Positions 34,928 through 43,221 of a stretch of 64,000 nt of DNA are shown one piece after another. The stretch is from Marinobacterium iners DSM 11526. GTDB taxonomy: Bacteria > Pseudomonadota > Gammaproteobacteria > Pseudomonadales > Balneatricaceae. The DNA is taken from assembly GCF_900107855.1 (NCBI RefSeq), contig NZ_FNRJ01000001.1, forward strand, positions 124,001 through 188,000. The letters are read 5' to 3'. Made by a program: the position numbers and the translations under genes. The first letter of the stretch is position 1, and every line of letters starts with the position of its first letter. Below the pieces are notes generated by a model that had not been told where the DNA came from, searched no databases, and worked only from the letters and a program-made list of their open reading frames with translations.

Positions 34928-36333
34928 TACAGAGACTCCAGAAACCTGATCAGTGTCGCGCGCTGTTGCGCGTCCAGTGCCCGATATACCTCTTTTGCCG
35001 CTTGCGCCTCACCTCCGTGCCACAAGATGGCTTCCTCCAGAGTCCGAGCACGACTGTCGTGCAGGAAACCGGCTCGCGGGTTGATCAACTGTGCAAGCCC
35101 TACACCCCAAAGCGGTGCAGTGCGCCACTCCTGACCATTGGCTATAAACTCGGGACGATTGTCAGCCAGCCCCGGTCCCATATCGTGCAGCAGAAGGTCG
35201 GTGTAGGGCCATATTTCCTGCCCACTCAGATCCGGTCGACCATTGACCTGACCCGTTACATACCGCGGTGTATGACAGGCTGCACAGCCCGCTTCATTAA
35301 ACAACTTTGCTCCCTTCTGCACATCCATGTCATCCATGTCACGACGCTCCGGTACTGCCAGACTGGAGGCGTAGAAACCGACAAAGTTGGCGATCTTGTC
35401 GCTGACTTCGATATCGCCACCATTCGGAAAACGCTCACAGCCCTGCTCAGGCGTACAATCAGTATGAGGTGCCAGTGTCGATGTCAGCCCCATATCGCCG
35501 GCAAACGCACCCATGCTTTGCTGCATCACATTGGGCTCGGCCGCCTTCAGACCAAAACGCCCCAAGACGCCGCTGGTCTTGGTCGCCTTGTCCCAGACAC
35601 GGTTGGCACGACCGGAAATACCGTTTCCATCCCGATCATCCGGATCCTCTGCCGCCAGGATATCTTCTTCAGGAATAGCCTCAAGCAACCCCAGACCAAT
35701 CATGGGAGGAGCAACACGGGGTGAAGTCAACAAGCCTTCCGGCAGTGGGCCGTAGCGGGGGTTCTCAATGGTAAAAACGGGCTCACGCAGTTTCACAACC
35801 GTACCGTCAGCCAGTTTTTCTTCTCGCTCTTTCCATTCCAGCAACAGATCGGCTTCGGGCTCCATACCCGGAATGGCGGCAGTTTGCAGCTGAGTACCGT
35901 ATACCGGCGCGGGAATGAAGCCGTGTTGGCGGATGGCTTCGGCATTCTCATCCGGGTCGCCCAGAACCGCCAGGCGCAGGAATATGGAAACGGGCGGCTC
36001 ACCAGGCTCATGCGGGTGGCCACGGCCATCCTTGATATGACAGCCCTGGCAGGAGTTGGTGTTGAACAGAGGACCAAGGCCATCACGGGCATCCGTGCTG
36101 GCCGGCGCGATCACCCAGGGGTTGCGAAAAAAACTGTTACCAACGCTGAAATTCAGCCTTTCGCTCATGGCCAGGTTGGCCTGTGGCAATGAATAGGCAT
36201 TGTGGTCAGATTGGGCCACACTGCCCTCGCCACCACTTTTCGGATTGGTTTGAATCGGATAGTCCGTCTGAGCCAGGCTGGACGAGGCCAGCGGCAGCAT
36301 CAGGGCCAACAGTCCGCTGCGTAACATGTTCAT
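34927..36333 (-). CDS. Di-heme DUF1111 (c-type cytochrome, thiol oxidoreductase-like) protein
   Basis: A periplasmic protein of about 468 residues with a signal peptide (cleavage near SSSLAQT). It has two heme-binding CXXCH motifs, CQGCH in the N-terminal part (about residue 93-97) and CAACH in the C-terminal part (about 355-359). The family DUF1111 (COG3488) is related to bacterial di-heme peroxidases. I chose the ATG at 36333; the frame is open to 36417 but the extra 28 residues lie before the signal peptide. In Fur-regulated imelysin operons this protein probably moves electrons during ferric/ferrous conversion in the periplasm. This is inference from context. Confidence 0.88.
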   Translation of the reverse strand: MNMLRSGLLALMLPLASSSLAQTDYPIQTNPKSGGEGSVAQSDHNAYSLPQANLAMSERLNFSVGNSFFRNPWVIAPASTDARDGLGPLFNTNSCQGCHIKDGRGHPHEPGEPPVSIFLRLAVLGDPDENAEAIRQHGFIPAPVYGTQLQTAAIPGMEPEADLLLEWKEREEKLADGTVVKLREPVFTIENPRYGPLPEGLLTSPRVAPPMIGLGLLEAIPEEDILAAEDPDDRDGNGISGRANRVWDKATKTSGVLGRFGLKAAEPNVMQQSMGAFAGDMGLTSTLAPHTDCTPEQGCERFPNGGDIEVSDKIANFVGFYASSLAVPERRDMDDMDVQKGAKLFNEAGCAACHTPRYVTGQVNGRPDLSGQEIWPYTDLLLHDMGPGLADNRPEFIANGQEWRTAPLWGVGLAQLINPRAGFLHDSRARTLEEAILWHGGEAQAAKEVYRALDAQQRATLIRFLESL

Positions 36334-36428
36334 TGTTGTCTTCTCACGGTGGTCAGCCGAGCATCCTTGCCCGGTCAAACGAAGGTTATTGCATTTGAAA
36401 GCCATGGCAGATGCCATGGCCTGAGTCC

Positions 36429-37772
36429 TCAGAAGTTGTGACCGGCGGTATCAGGCTCCAGCGAGGTGATCCCCAGTTTTCCAGCTACCTGCTCAATGCT
36501 ACCGGTCTGTTTAACCAGCGCCATGATCGCCGCATTGATAATCTCAGCACCCTTTTCATTGCCAGGGGCAATCATCATGTCAAACGGCATCGGCGCTTCA
36601 CTGCTCTCGGCCGCGGCGACCATGACTTCAAGCGCCTGCATACTGGAAGCCAGGTCAGACTTCACACGCACATCCAGCTCAGTGTCCTGGATCGCAACCA
36701 GATCAGACAGGGACGGGCCTTTCAGCTCTTCACCACTGGTACTGACATAGCGCCCCAGGTAGACGTTCTGGATACCTTTGGCGTTGTAGTAATGAGAGTT
36801 ATGCGTGTTGTCACTGAAGCAATCGTGCTCATCTTCATAGGAATTGGCTTCCAGAGCCACTTTCATGCGCTCACCAGCCAGCTCACCCAGCGACAGAGAT
36901 CCCATGCCGAACAGCATGCGCCGTACAACTTCTGATGTATCAGCGGCCAGCAATTCGGCACGATAGTTATCCTGCGCACCCGGTGCCCACTGTGCAACCA
37001 TCCACTCCAAGTCCTGAACCAACAGCTCGGATGCAGCCGTCAAGTACTGGCCGCGGCGGTCACAATTGCCATTGGTGCAATTTTCGCCCTGCGCGAAGTC
37101 ACTGACGGAACGCTCACCGGCACCTACGGCAAAGCCGTTCAGGTCCTGCCCCCAGAGCAGAAACTCGATGGCGTGATAGCCACTGGCCACATTCGCTTCG
37201 GAGCCGCCGATTTCGTTCAGATCTGCCAGCAGCTGCGGGGTGATTTCACTGACATCGATGGTTTCACCGCCGACCTGAAGGCTTTCACTGGCAATGATGT
37301 TGGCCAGAGCGCCTTCATTGCCCAGTTCATACTGGTAGTCAGCCTCTTTGACGTAATCGATCATGCCCTCATCCAGCGGCCAGGCGTTGAGCTGGCCTTC
37401 CCAGTCATCGACAACGGCATTGCCGAAGCGAAATACCTCAGACTGCTGATAGGCCACTCGTGCTTTCAACCATGCTTCACGAGCTGACTGCAGATTGGCT
37501 TCGGTCGGTGATGCCAACAGTTCTGCAATTGCCTGTTTCAGCGCCTGTGCCGTGACCAATGAATCTTTATAAGTGGCATGAGCCAGATCCGCATAATGCA
37601 CTGCCACCTGTCGTGGCGTGACTGCTTGTTGGCTCGCAACAGACTGCTCAACCGTCTGTGCGGGTTGGGTATTCACTGATACCTGCTCAGCTTCCGATTG
37701 GTTACAGGCCGTCAACACAACAGATGCGGATATGACCAGCGCAAGGGGTTTCCAGGTAAAGCGCGATGACAT
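36429..37772 (-). CDS. Imelysin-family lipoprotein (iron-regulated, IrpA/ICMP type)
   Basis: The 447-residue protein is an imelysin-family member with an intact GxHxxE motif GYHAIE (198-203), followed by FLLWGQDLNG. The N-terminus is a lipoprotein signal with lipobox LTAC and the lipid-bearing Cys23. Other family blocks are FRFGNAVVDDWEGQLNAWPLDEG (116-136) and DNYRAELLAADTSEVV. Relatives are the insulin-cleaving ICMP of Pseudomonas and cyanobacterial IrpA, both linked to iron. It is the first gene of the four-gene operon and lies 26 bases downstream of a degenerate Fur-like site, so iron limitation should induce the set. Confidence 0.9.
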   Translation of the reverse strand: MSSRFTWKPLALVISASVVLTACNQSEAEQVSVNTQPAQTVEQSVASQQAVTPRQVAVHYADLAHATYKDSLVTAQALKQAIAELLASPTEANLQSAREAWLKARVAYQQSEVFRFGNAVVDDWEGQLNAWPLDEGMIDYVKEADYQYELGNEGALANIIASESLQVGGETIDVSEITPQLLADLNEIGGSEANVASGYHAIEFLLWGQDLNGFAVGAGERSVSDFAQGENCTNGNCDRRGQYLTAASELLVQDLEWMVAQWAPGAQDNYRAELLAADTSEVVRRMLFGMGSLSLGELAGERMKVALEANSYEDEHDCFSDNTHNSHYYNAKGIQNVYLGRYVSTSGEELKGPSLSDLVAIQDTELDVRVKSDLASSMQALEVMVAAAESSEAPMPFDMMIAPGNEKGAEIINAAIMALVKQTGSIEQVAGKLGITSLEPDTAGHNF

Positions 37773-37797
37773 AAGACAAGCTCCCTCTGATCAATAT

Positions 37798-37820
37798 TGA
37801 TAATGAGATAGATTACTATT
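37798..37820. promoter_or_regulatory. Degenerate Fur-like site upstream of the imelysin operon
   Basis: The stretch starts with a perfect TGATAAT half-site and continues with AT-rich GATA-type repeats (GATAGATTACTATTA). It lies 26 bases before the imelysin lipoprotein ATG on the minus strand. The second 7-base arm is not matched exactly, so binding is likely but not certain. Confidence 0.55.
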
Positions 37821-37964
37821 AACCATTGTCTGATTTATTGATCCTGAGCACAAGAGGTTGCAGTAAGACCACAAAGCGCTTCATGAAAATTTCATAGAGA
37901 ATAGAGCCAGCGCCTTCTCATCAGGAGCGAAAGCGCCGCGCTTCAGCTGCGAGAGCGAATCCAC

Positions 37965-39287
37965 TCAGTGCCGAGAGGCAGGGACACCTGGCTTGCCAAG
38001 CATAATCGATACCAGTCCAGCGCCTGCCAACACCCAACAGTAATGAATGTTGCCCGCAAGCAAGAGCGGCGACAGTCCAGCTATCGATCCAGCCAGCAGC
38101 ACCTGAGCACCATATGGCAGCATGCCCTGAACGACACAGGAGAAAATATCCATCAAACTGGCACTGCGACGCGGGTCAACACCGTAGCGCTCGGCAATGT
38201 CCCTGGCCAGGCCACCAGAGATGATAATCGAGACCGTATTATTGGCAGTACAGATGTTAGTCAGCGCCACGGCGGCACTGATGCTGACCTCACCTGAGCG
38301 GCGATGTTTTTTGGGATCGCTGCTCTGACGCGACAGCCTGTCAATCATGCTGGAGAGCCAGATCAGTCCTCCCTGAGACTTCATCAGAGCCCCCAAACCA
38401 CCAATCAAGAGCGACAGGATCAGAATTTCCTGCATGCCGGTATAGCCCGCATAGATATCCTTGGACCACTGTGCGATTGAGTAGCCATCCGTCGCAAACA
38501 GCCCTACACCTCCCGCCAGCAGAATGCCCACAAAGAGTACAACCATGACATTCAACCCTGACAGCGCCAGCACCAGTACGGCCAGATAGGGCAACACGCG
38601 CAGCAGCTCATACTCACCCGGGGCCTCCACCCGGGCACTGCTGCCCTGAATATAGAGCCAGACCAGTGTCAGCAATGCTGCCGGCAAGGCAATCTTGAAG
38701 TTGAGTCGAAACTTGTCCTTCATTTCACAGCCCTGGGTACGGGTCGCAGCAATGGTGGTATCGGAGATGATCGACAGGTTATCACCGAACATGGCGCCAC
38801 CCACCACTGTACCGATTGCCAGCAACAGGGACAGGTCGGTCGCTTCCGCAACGCCGACTGCAATGGGAGCGACTGCGGCAATCGTGCCCATGGACGTTCC
38901 CATGGACGTGGCGATAAAGGCCGTAATCACGAACAGGCCCGGCAACACGAACTGGGGCGGGATGATACTCAGGCCAAAATTAACGGTGGCATCCACACCC
39001 CCCACGGCCTTGGCCACACTGGCAAAGGCACCCGCGAGCAGAAAGATCAGTGCCATCGTAATGATCGTATGCTCGCCCACACCGCTGATAAACGTCTCGA
39101 TACGCTCATTCAGCCTTCCCTTTTGCAGGATCAGCGCCAGGACAATGGCAGGCAGAATCGCTACGGGAGCCGAGATCTGGTAGAAGGCGAAATCAACACC
39201 GGCAGACTGGTAGTAGAGACCACTGCCAATAAACAGCGCAAGGAAAAGGCCCAGCGGCAACAGAGCCAAAGGCGATTGTCGAATCAT
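37965..39287 (-). CDS. NhaC-family Na+/H+ antiporter
   Basis: A 440-residue membrane protein with about 11 hydrophobic segments. NhaC-family signatures are GVGEHTIITMALIFLLAGAFASVAKAVGGVDATV, ATSMGTSMGTIAAVAPIAV and VVGGAMFGDNLSIISDTTIAATRTQGCEMKDKF; these span roughly residues 68-195. It should exchange Na+ for H+, or malate/lactate in some relatives. It stands alone on the minus strand behind the imelysin operon promoter region, with no clear operon partner. Together with the antiporters at 7-11 kb it shows a cell adapted to salt. Length is slightly short of the usual 460 but complete. Confidence 0.9.
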   Translation of the reverse strand: MIRQSPLALLPLGLFLALFIGSGLYYQSAGVDFAFYQISAPVAILPAIVLALILQKGRLNERIETFISGVGEHTIITMALIFLLAGAFASVAKAVGGVDATVNFGLSIIPPQFVLPGLFVITAFIATSMGTSMGTIAAVAPIAVGVAEATDLSLLLAIGTVVGGAMFGDNLSIISDTTIAATRTQGCEMKDKFRLNFKIALPAALLTLVWLYIQGSSARVEAPGEYELLRVLPYLAVLVLALSGLNVMVVLFVGILLAGGVGLFATDGYSIAQWSKDIYAGYTGMQEILILSLLIGGLGALMKSQGGLIWLSSMIDRLSRQSSDPKKHRRSGEVSISAAVALTNICTANNTVSIIISGGLARDIAERYGVDPRRSASLMDIFSCVVQGMLPYGAQVLLAGSIAGLSPLLLAGNIHYCWVLAGAGLVSIMLGKPGVPASRH

Positions 39288-39476
39288 CGGTCATCATCCG
39301 TTTTGGGTTACGGCGATCAGCCGCAACGTTCTTCCGTTCAGTCTGGTACACCGACACGAAAGCGGAAAGAGGAAGTACACGGGATCACTGCCGACGGTTC
39401 ATGGAGCCTGCAGTTGCGTGCGTGGAAACGCGCAATTTTGTCACAATAAGCATAAAAACTGAACAGCTTATAACCA

Positions 39477-40202
39477 TCACTCGATATTGGCGATCCAGTC
39501 TGGCCCCAGTTGCTGCATCTGACGCAATACCCAGTCAGTACGCTGGCGCACATGACGCGAAGGCGGCTGAGCCGAATAGACCCAGGGGTTGGGCAGTATC
39601 GCCGCCAGCCGTGCAGCCTCATTCCGGCTCAGCCGCTGTACCGGCTTGTCAAACCAGTACTCGCTTGCCGCACCAACACCATACACACCGGGGCCGAACT
39701 CGACGATATTAAGATAAACCTCCAGCGTTCGCTGCTTGCCCCAAACCTGTTCCAGCAACAGCGCCAACGGCAATTCAAGTCCCTTGCGGGTCCAGTCACG
39801 TCCTGGCCAGAGGAACAGGTTTTTGGCAGTCTGTTGGGTCAGGGTGCTGGCTCCGCGCAGAGACTTCCCGGCTATCGCATCGCGTATTGCCTGCTCCAGC
39901 TCCTTGAAATCCACCCCCCCATGCAGGGGAAAACGCTGATCCTCGGCCGCAACCACCGCCAGCTGCATGTAAAGAGGAATGGCATCCAAATCCACCCATT
40001 GGTGGCGATAGCGCTCGGGATAGCCTTCGGGCGTTGTAATGCCGCGCCAGATCATCCAGGACCAGAACGGCGGGTCCACATAACGCAGCGCCACTGTCAC
40101 AACCGCGGTTACAATCAACCATACCAGCAGGGCACGCCAAAGCACTCGCCACAGGGGACGAAGCAGATAACGGGATAAAAATGAAGGGTTGGAAGCGGCC
40201 AC
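39477..40202 (-). CDS. mtgA: Monofunctional biosynthetic peptidoglycan transglycosylase
   Basis: The 241-residue protein polymerises lipid II glycan strands (family GT51) and has no transpeptidase domain. It has an N-terminal membrane anchor (about 18-38) and the GT51 motifs AAEDQRFPLHGGVDFKEL (catalytic glutamate in AAEDQ, about residue 86), RGASTLTQQTAKNLFLW and RKGLELPLALLLEQVWGKQRTLEVYLN. Length matches MtgA (about 240). A single open frame with no missing motif. It lies between the NhaC gene and the flavodoxin-like gene, which starts 39 bases before it on the same strand. Confidence 0.95.
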   Translation of the reverse strand: MAASNPSFLSRYLLRPLWRVLWRALLVWLIVTAVVTVALRYVDPPFWSWMIWRGITTPEGYPERYRHQWVDLDAIPLYMQLAVVAAEDQRFPLHGGVDFKELEQAIRDAIAGKSLRGASTLTQQTAKNLFLWPGRDWTRKGLELPLALLLEQVWGKQRTLEVYLNIVEFGPGVYGVGAASEYWFDKPVQRLSRNEAARLAAILPNPWVYSAQPPSRHVRQRTDWVLRQMQQLGPDWIANIE

Positions 40203-40240
40203 ATGAAGTCCTGTCTGATAATGCGTCTATTGCAGCAAAA

Positions 40241-40858
40241 TCAGACCGGAATGTCAGCCGCCTTCTGCAAACACTGATACCAGTAGTTGACCATGGCCGG
40301 GTCAGCCTGACTGACCTGCACCGGCGCGAATAGCGGTTTGGCACCCGCCTGCTGCAGTTGACCGGCAACCGACAGACCGAAGGCACAGAACTGTGGATAA
40401 CTGCGATCCCCCAGCGCCAGCACGGCAAAGGGCAGGTCCACATAGCGCTTGAGGTCATCGTTGGTTGGCCAGCGATCCCCTGTGCGCGGGGCATCACCCT
40501 GGCCAGTGGTACTGGCGACCAGCAGCAGCGCCTTGGCGGGCAGCGACTGATCCGCCAACCGGTTCAGCTCGGTCAGGGCTGCAGTGCAGCCCTGTTTGCC
40601 CAGTCGCTTGCGCATCTGCTGTGCCAGCTGGCGGGCGGTGCCGGTTTCAGTGGCATAGGCGATCAGGTAGTCCGCTTCACCACTGACAGCCGGTTGCTGC
40701 CGCTGCCTGCGCACCTTTGCCCGCCACAACAGCAGGGCGTAGGCCAACAGCACCAGCGTTGCCAGCCACTGCCGGCCCGAGCCAAGGTCCTCCATCTGCC
40801 AGACCAGCGCCGTGGTCAGCGCCAGCAGTGCAAGAATCAGTTTGCCTGCATGCCTCAA
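40241..40858 (-). CDS. Membrane-anchored flavodoxin-domain protein
   Basis: A 205-residue protein with two N-terminal membrane helices (about 6-22 and 31-48) and a cytosolic flavodoxin-like domain (about 62-205). The FMN-binding loops are visible: ATETGTA (69-75), STTGQGDAP (116-124) and LGDRSYPQFCAFG (149-161), the pattern of the FMN domain of sulfite reductase and P450 reductases. There is no FAD/NADPH domain, so it must receive electrons from another protein. In relatives a similar domain is often found with PepSY-type membrane proteins in iron-uptake loci. It starts on an ATGA overlap with the DUF4198 gene and is the last gene of the operon. Confidence 0.85.
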   Translation of the reverse strand: MRHAGKLILALLALTTALVWQMEDLGSGRQWLATLVLLAYALLLWRAKVRRQRQQPAVSGEADYLIAYATETGTARQLAQQMRKRLGKQGCTAALTELNRLADQSLPAKALLLVASTTGQGDAPRTGDRWPTNDDLKRYVDLPFAVLALGDRSYPQFCAFGLSVAGQLQQAGAKPLFAPVQVSQADPAMVNYWYQCLQKAADIPV

Positions 40859-41664
40859 AGCGGCAGCACCTCCAGAGTAGCGCTGTAGCTCAGACGACGC
40901 TTGGCGCCTTCAAGCAGCTTGCTGTCCCGCTCTGCCTCAACTTCCAGCCAGTACATGCCCGGCTCGCTGAATTCCAGATTGACCTGACCCTTGGCATCGG
41001 ATTTCACGATGATCTCTTCAACCTGATCACGATAACGGATGCCGTGACGGATCAGGGTGACTTCGAGATCAGCCGCCGGCTCACCATCGAGCAAAAAGCG
41101 AAACTCCACTGGTTCGCCAGTAAACAGATCATTCGGATGGGTTACCGGCACCAACTCGATGCCCTGACCGCTGGTTTTGAAGTTGGCATCGGTCGGGGCG
41201 CCCTTGGTGACAAACACCTGCATGCGACTATCGATTTCACTCAGGCGCAGATCTTCCGCTTCAGCCGGAATCTGGCTGATTTCGTCTACACTGCCACGCC
41301 AGCGTTTCATCTCACCTTCCAGTTTGTAACGACCAAACACTCCCTGGTTGCGGTTTTGCAGAGTGTAAGTACCCTCTTCTGCCAACTCCACATCAAATAC
41401 CGAACGGTATTTCCCAGTAGCCTGATTCTGCGCTTCAACCAATTTACCACTCGGCGACAGAATCTCCAGATTGTTCAGCTGCAGTGGGTGGTGTTCAAAA
41501 TAGAACAGATTGTTGGAGATGGCGCCGTCTACGGTGACCCAGGCGTTTTCGCCAGACAGGACGGTCGCGGAGGGCAGCATCCAGGCACGATGCGCCTGAG
41601 CTTCGATGGAAGCACCCATGCCCAGGGCCAGCAGTGAACAGGCAGCCAGTTGTTTCAGATTCAT
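40855..41664 (-). CDS. DUF4198 periplasmic protein
   Basis: A protein of about 269 residues of the DUF4198 family, many members of which sit in metal (iron, nickel, cobalt) uptake operons. It has a signal peptide ending SIEAQAH and begins the mature part with HRAWMLPSATVLSG, where the leading histidine is conserved in the family and may bind metal. Later blocks FRFLLDGEPAADLEVTLIRHGIRYRDQVEE and GMYWLEVEAERDSK describe an immunoglobulin-like beta fold. I chose ATG 41664 because an AGGAG site lies six bases upstream. It lies in the PepSY/DUF2271/DUF4198/flavodoxin operon divergent from the TonB receptor. Confidence 0.85.
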   Translation of the reverse strand: MNLKQLAACSLLALGMGASIEAQAHRAWMLPSATVLSGENAWVTVDGAISNNLFYFEHHPLQLNNLEILSPSGKLVEAQNQATGKYRSVFDVELAEEGTYTLQNRNQGVFGRYKLEGEMKRWRGSVDEISQIPAEAEDLRLSEIDSRMQVFVTKGAPTDANFKTSGQGIELVPVTHPNDLFTGEPVEFRFLLDGEPAADLEVTLIRHGIRYRDQVEEIIVKSDAKGQVNLEFSEPGMYWLEVEAERDSKLLEGAKRRLSYSATLEVLPL

Positions 41665-41725
41665 TGTATTCTCCTTGTTTGAATGGGGACGGTTACACGA
41701 GCGCAATCACTCAAAACCGCTGCTA

Positions 41726-42244
41726 TCAGGGCTTGAGTGAGAGGGTTACACGACCCAACTCATGTTCGCCGTTCTGAGTCTGCTCGCTGGCGGCCGCAAC
41801 CGGCCAGGTGAACGGGAGCTTGAGCAGCTCACGGCCACCCACTTCACGGGCCGCTTCCACCACCAGCTGATAGTCACCAGGCTTCATGGCCACCAGCCCT
41901 GCATGCTCATCACCAAAGGTCAGCGAGTGGGTGCCCACCGGGCGGGTTGCGCCCGAAAGGCCATCCACCGGAAACTCCAGCTGACGTCCGCTGCGACGCC
42001 ACCACTGGCGCAAGTCCTTGAGCCATTTGGTGCCTTCGTTGTCTTTCAGCTCCAGGTCGTACCAGACCGCCAAATCGGTCTGATGCCGCCCCTTGTCGGT
42101 TTCGATCCAGATCGCTACATAGGGCCGGTGGTATTCCGCCACCTGCAGCGCCGGTATCTCCACATCCAGTTTCAATTCAGCGGCCATGGCGGTTGAACTG
42201 CCCACAGCCAGCAGCGCAGCCGCTGCCGTTGTTTTCCATTGCAT
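41726..42244 (-). CDS. DUF2271 periplasmic protein
   Basis: A protein of about 172 residues of the DUF2271 family with a signal peptide ending STAMAAE. Its mature part contains RPYVAIWIETDKGRHQTDLAVWYDLELKDN...WLKDLRQWWRRSGRQLEFPVDGLSGATRPVG (about 42-105), a family-typical beta-sandwich. I chose ATG 42244, which has GAGGAG five bases upstream; the frame is open to 42400 but the extra part overlaps the PepSY gene. The family is always found near PepSY and flavin-related genes; its function is unknown. It is the second gene of the operon. Confidence 0.86.
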   Translation of the reverse strand: MQWKTTAAAALLAVGSSTAMAAELKLDVEIPALQVAEYHRPYVAIWIETDKGRHQTDLAVWYDLELKDNEGTKWLKDLRQWWRRSGRQLEFPVDGLSGATRPVGTHSLTFGDEHAGLVAMKPGDYQLVVEAAREVGGRELLKLPFTWPVAAASEQTQNGEHELGRVTLSLKP

Positions 42245-42270
42245 AAACGCTCCTCGATCAAGATGCACAG

Positions 42271-42954
42271 TCAATGCACCAGCAATATGGCAAGCAGCAG
42301 CGGCACCATGACACCCAGCCCCGTAATCGGCCAGACACTGATCCGCTCCCGCGCATGTAAATAGAGAACCCCAAGCCCCGTCAGGCAGAACACGATGCAC
42401 AGTACGGCGAAGAGATCGATGAACCAGCTCCAGGCGGTGCCGGTATTACGCCCCTTGTGCAGGTCATTCAGATAGGAGATCCAGCCACGATCGGTGGATT
42501 CATACAGCAGCTCGCCGGATTCGAAATCCACACTAAGCCATGCATCACCGCCGGGACGCGGCAGCGATACGTAAAGTTCATAGTCGGACCATTCAGGCTG
42601 GGCGTTACCCAAACCTATGCCCTCCTTCCCCAGCCAGCGACGCAGGTCACCGGGCAGATCTGCCGGAGAAGCGTCAGTCCGCGATGACAGCGACTCAATC
42701 AGTTCGGGCGGGAGCCGGGCCTCAACGGTCTCAACCACCGGCGTCGCCGGAATCTGCCCGGCATGATTGAGGGTGATACCAGTGAACGCAAACAGCAGCA
42801 TGCCAAAAAGCGCCAGCGCCGAGCTGATCCAGTGCCAAGTCATCAAACGGCGCAGCCAGCGGCTGCGAGCTTGAGCATTCCCTTGCGTACCTTCAGAGAC
42901 ACGCTCCATTTCAGTTTGATCAACACTCATCACGCTTTGTGTTGCCCCATTCAT
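42271..42954 (-). CDS. PepSY-associated transmembrane protein
   Basis: A protein of about 227 residues with a membrane helix after MTWHWISSALALFG (histidine in the helix start), a periplasmic part with ISYLNDLHKGRNTG, and two further membrane helices (about residues 165-185 and 200-220). This is the PepSY_TM layout with conserved histidines that may hold heme; relatives such as PiuB and FoxB reduce or process ferric siderophores in the inner membrane. The start is uncertain: 42954 is preceded by GGGG eight bases upstream, while 42930 and 43014 are alternatives. It is the first gene after the Fur box at 43017-43035. Confidence 0.84.
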   Translation of the reverse strand: MNGATQSVMSVDQTEMERVSEGTQGNAQARSRWLRRLMTWHWISSALALFGMLLFAFTGITLNHAGQIPATPVVETVEARLPPELIESLSSRTDASPADLPGDLRRWLGKEGIGLGNAQPEWSDYELYVSLPRPGGDAWLSVDFESGELLYESTDRGWISYLNDLHKGRNTGTAWSWFIDLFAVLCIVFCLTGLGVLYLHARERISVWPITGLGVMVPLLLAILLVH

Positions 42955-43016
42955 TACCACGACCCCATCACCGGCAGAGCGCAAAAGACTATAACAATTC
43001 TCAATCACCATCAACG

Positions 43017-43035
43017 AATGATAATGATTATCAGT
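43017..43035. promoter_or_regulatory. Perfect 7-1-7 Fur box
   Basis: The core at 43019-43033 is TGATAATGATTATCA, the exact 7-1-7 inverted-repeat consensus for Fur. It lies between the PepSY operon (minus strand) and the TonB receptor gene (plus strand) and is closer to the PepSY start. Confidence 0.88.
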
Positions 43036-43100
43036 GTAAAGTTTTGTATCCTGCCACTGCGTTATTGGGGAAACCGCGGGAACAAAACAAATTTAATCTA

Positions 43101-43119
43101 AATGATAATGATTCTTTTT
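43101..43119. promoter_or_regulatory. Second Fur site at the TonB receptor promoter
   Basis: AATGATAATGATTCTTTTT contains a perfect TGATAATGATT half and a weaker second arm. It lies directly upstream of the -35 box of the receptor promoter, so Fur bound here would block polymerase. Confidence 0.7.
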
Positions 43120-43120
43120 A

Positions 43121-43149
43121 TTGACGTTTTTATTTTTGGTTGCTAGATT
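43121..43149 (+). promoter_or_regulatory. Sigma-70 promoter of the TonB receptor gene
   Basis: TTGACG (43121-43126), a 17-base spacer and TAGATT (43144-43149). The gene starts at 43222, giving a leader of about 65 bases. Confidence 0.65.
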
Positions 43150-43221
43150 CCCTCCCACTTGAACACCCGTATCAGGTTCGCTGTACATAAAACCAATTAG
43201 AAATGAGAAAAGGATAGAGAC

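Noticed and set aside
40241-40858. Flavodoxin-like gene as a truncated sulfite reductase flavoprotein pseudogene
   Set aside because: The frame is complete with start, stop and coupled overlap, and the FMN loops are intact, so a stand-alone domain protein is more likely than a broken gene.
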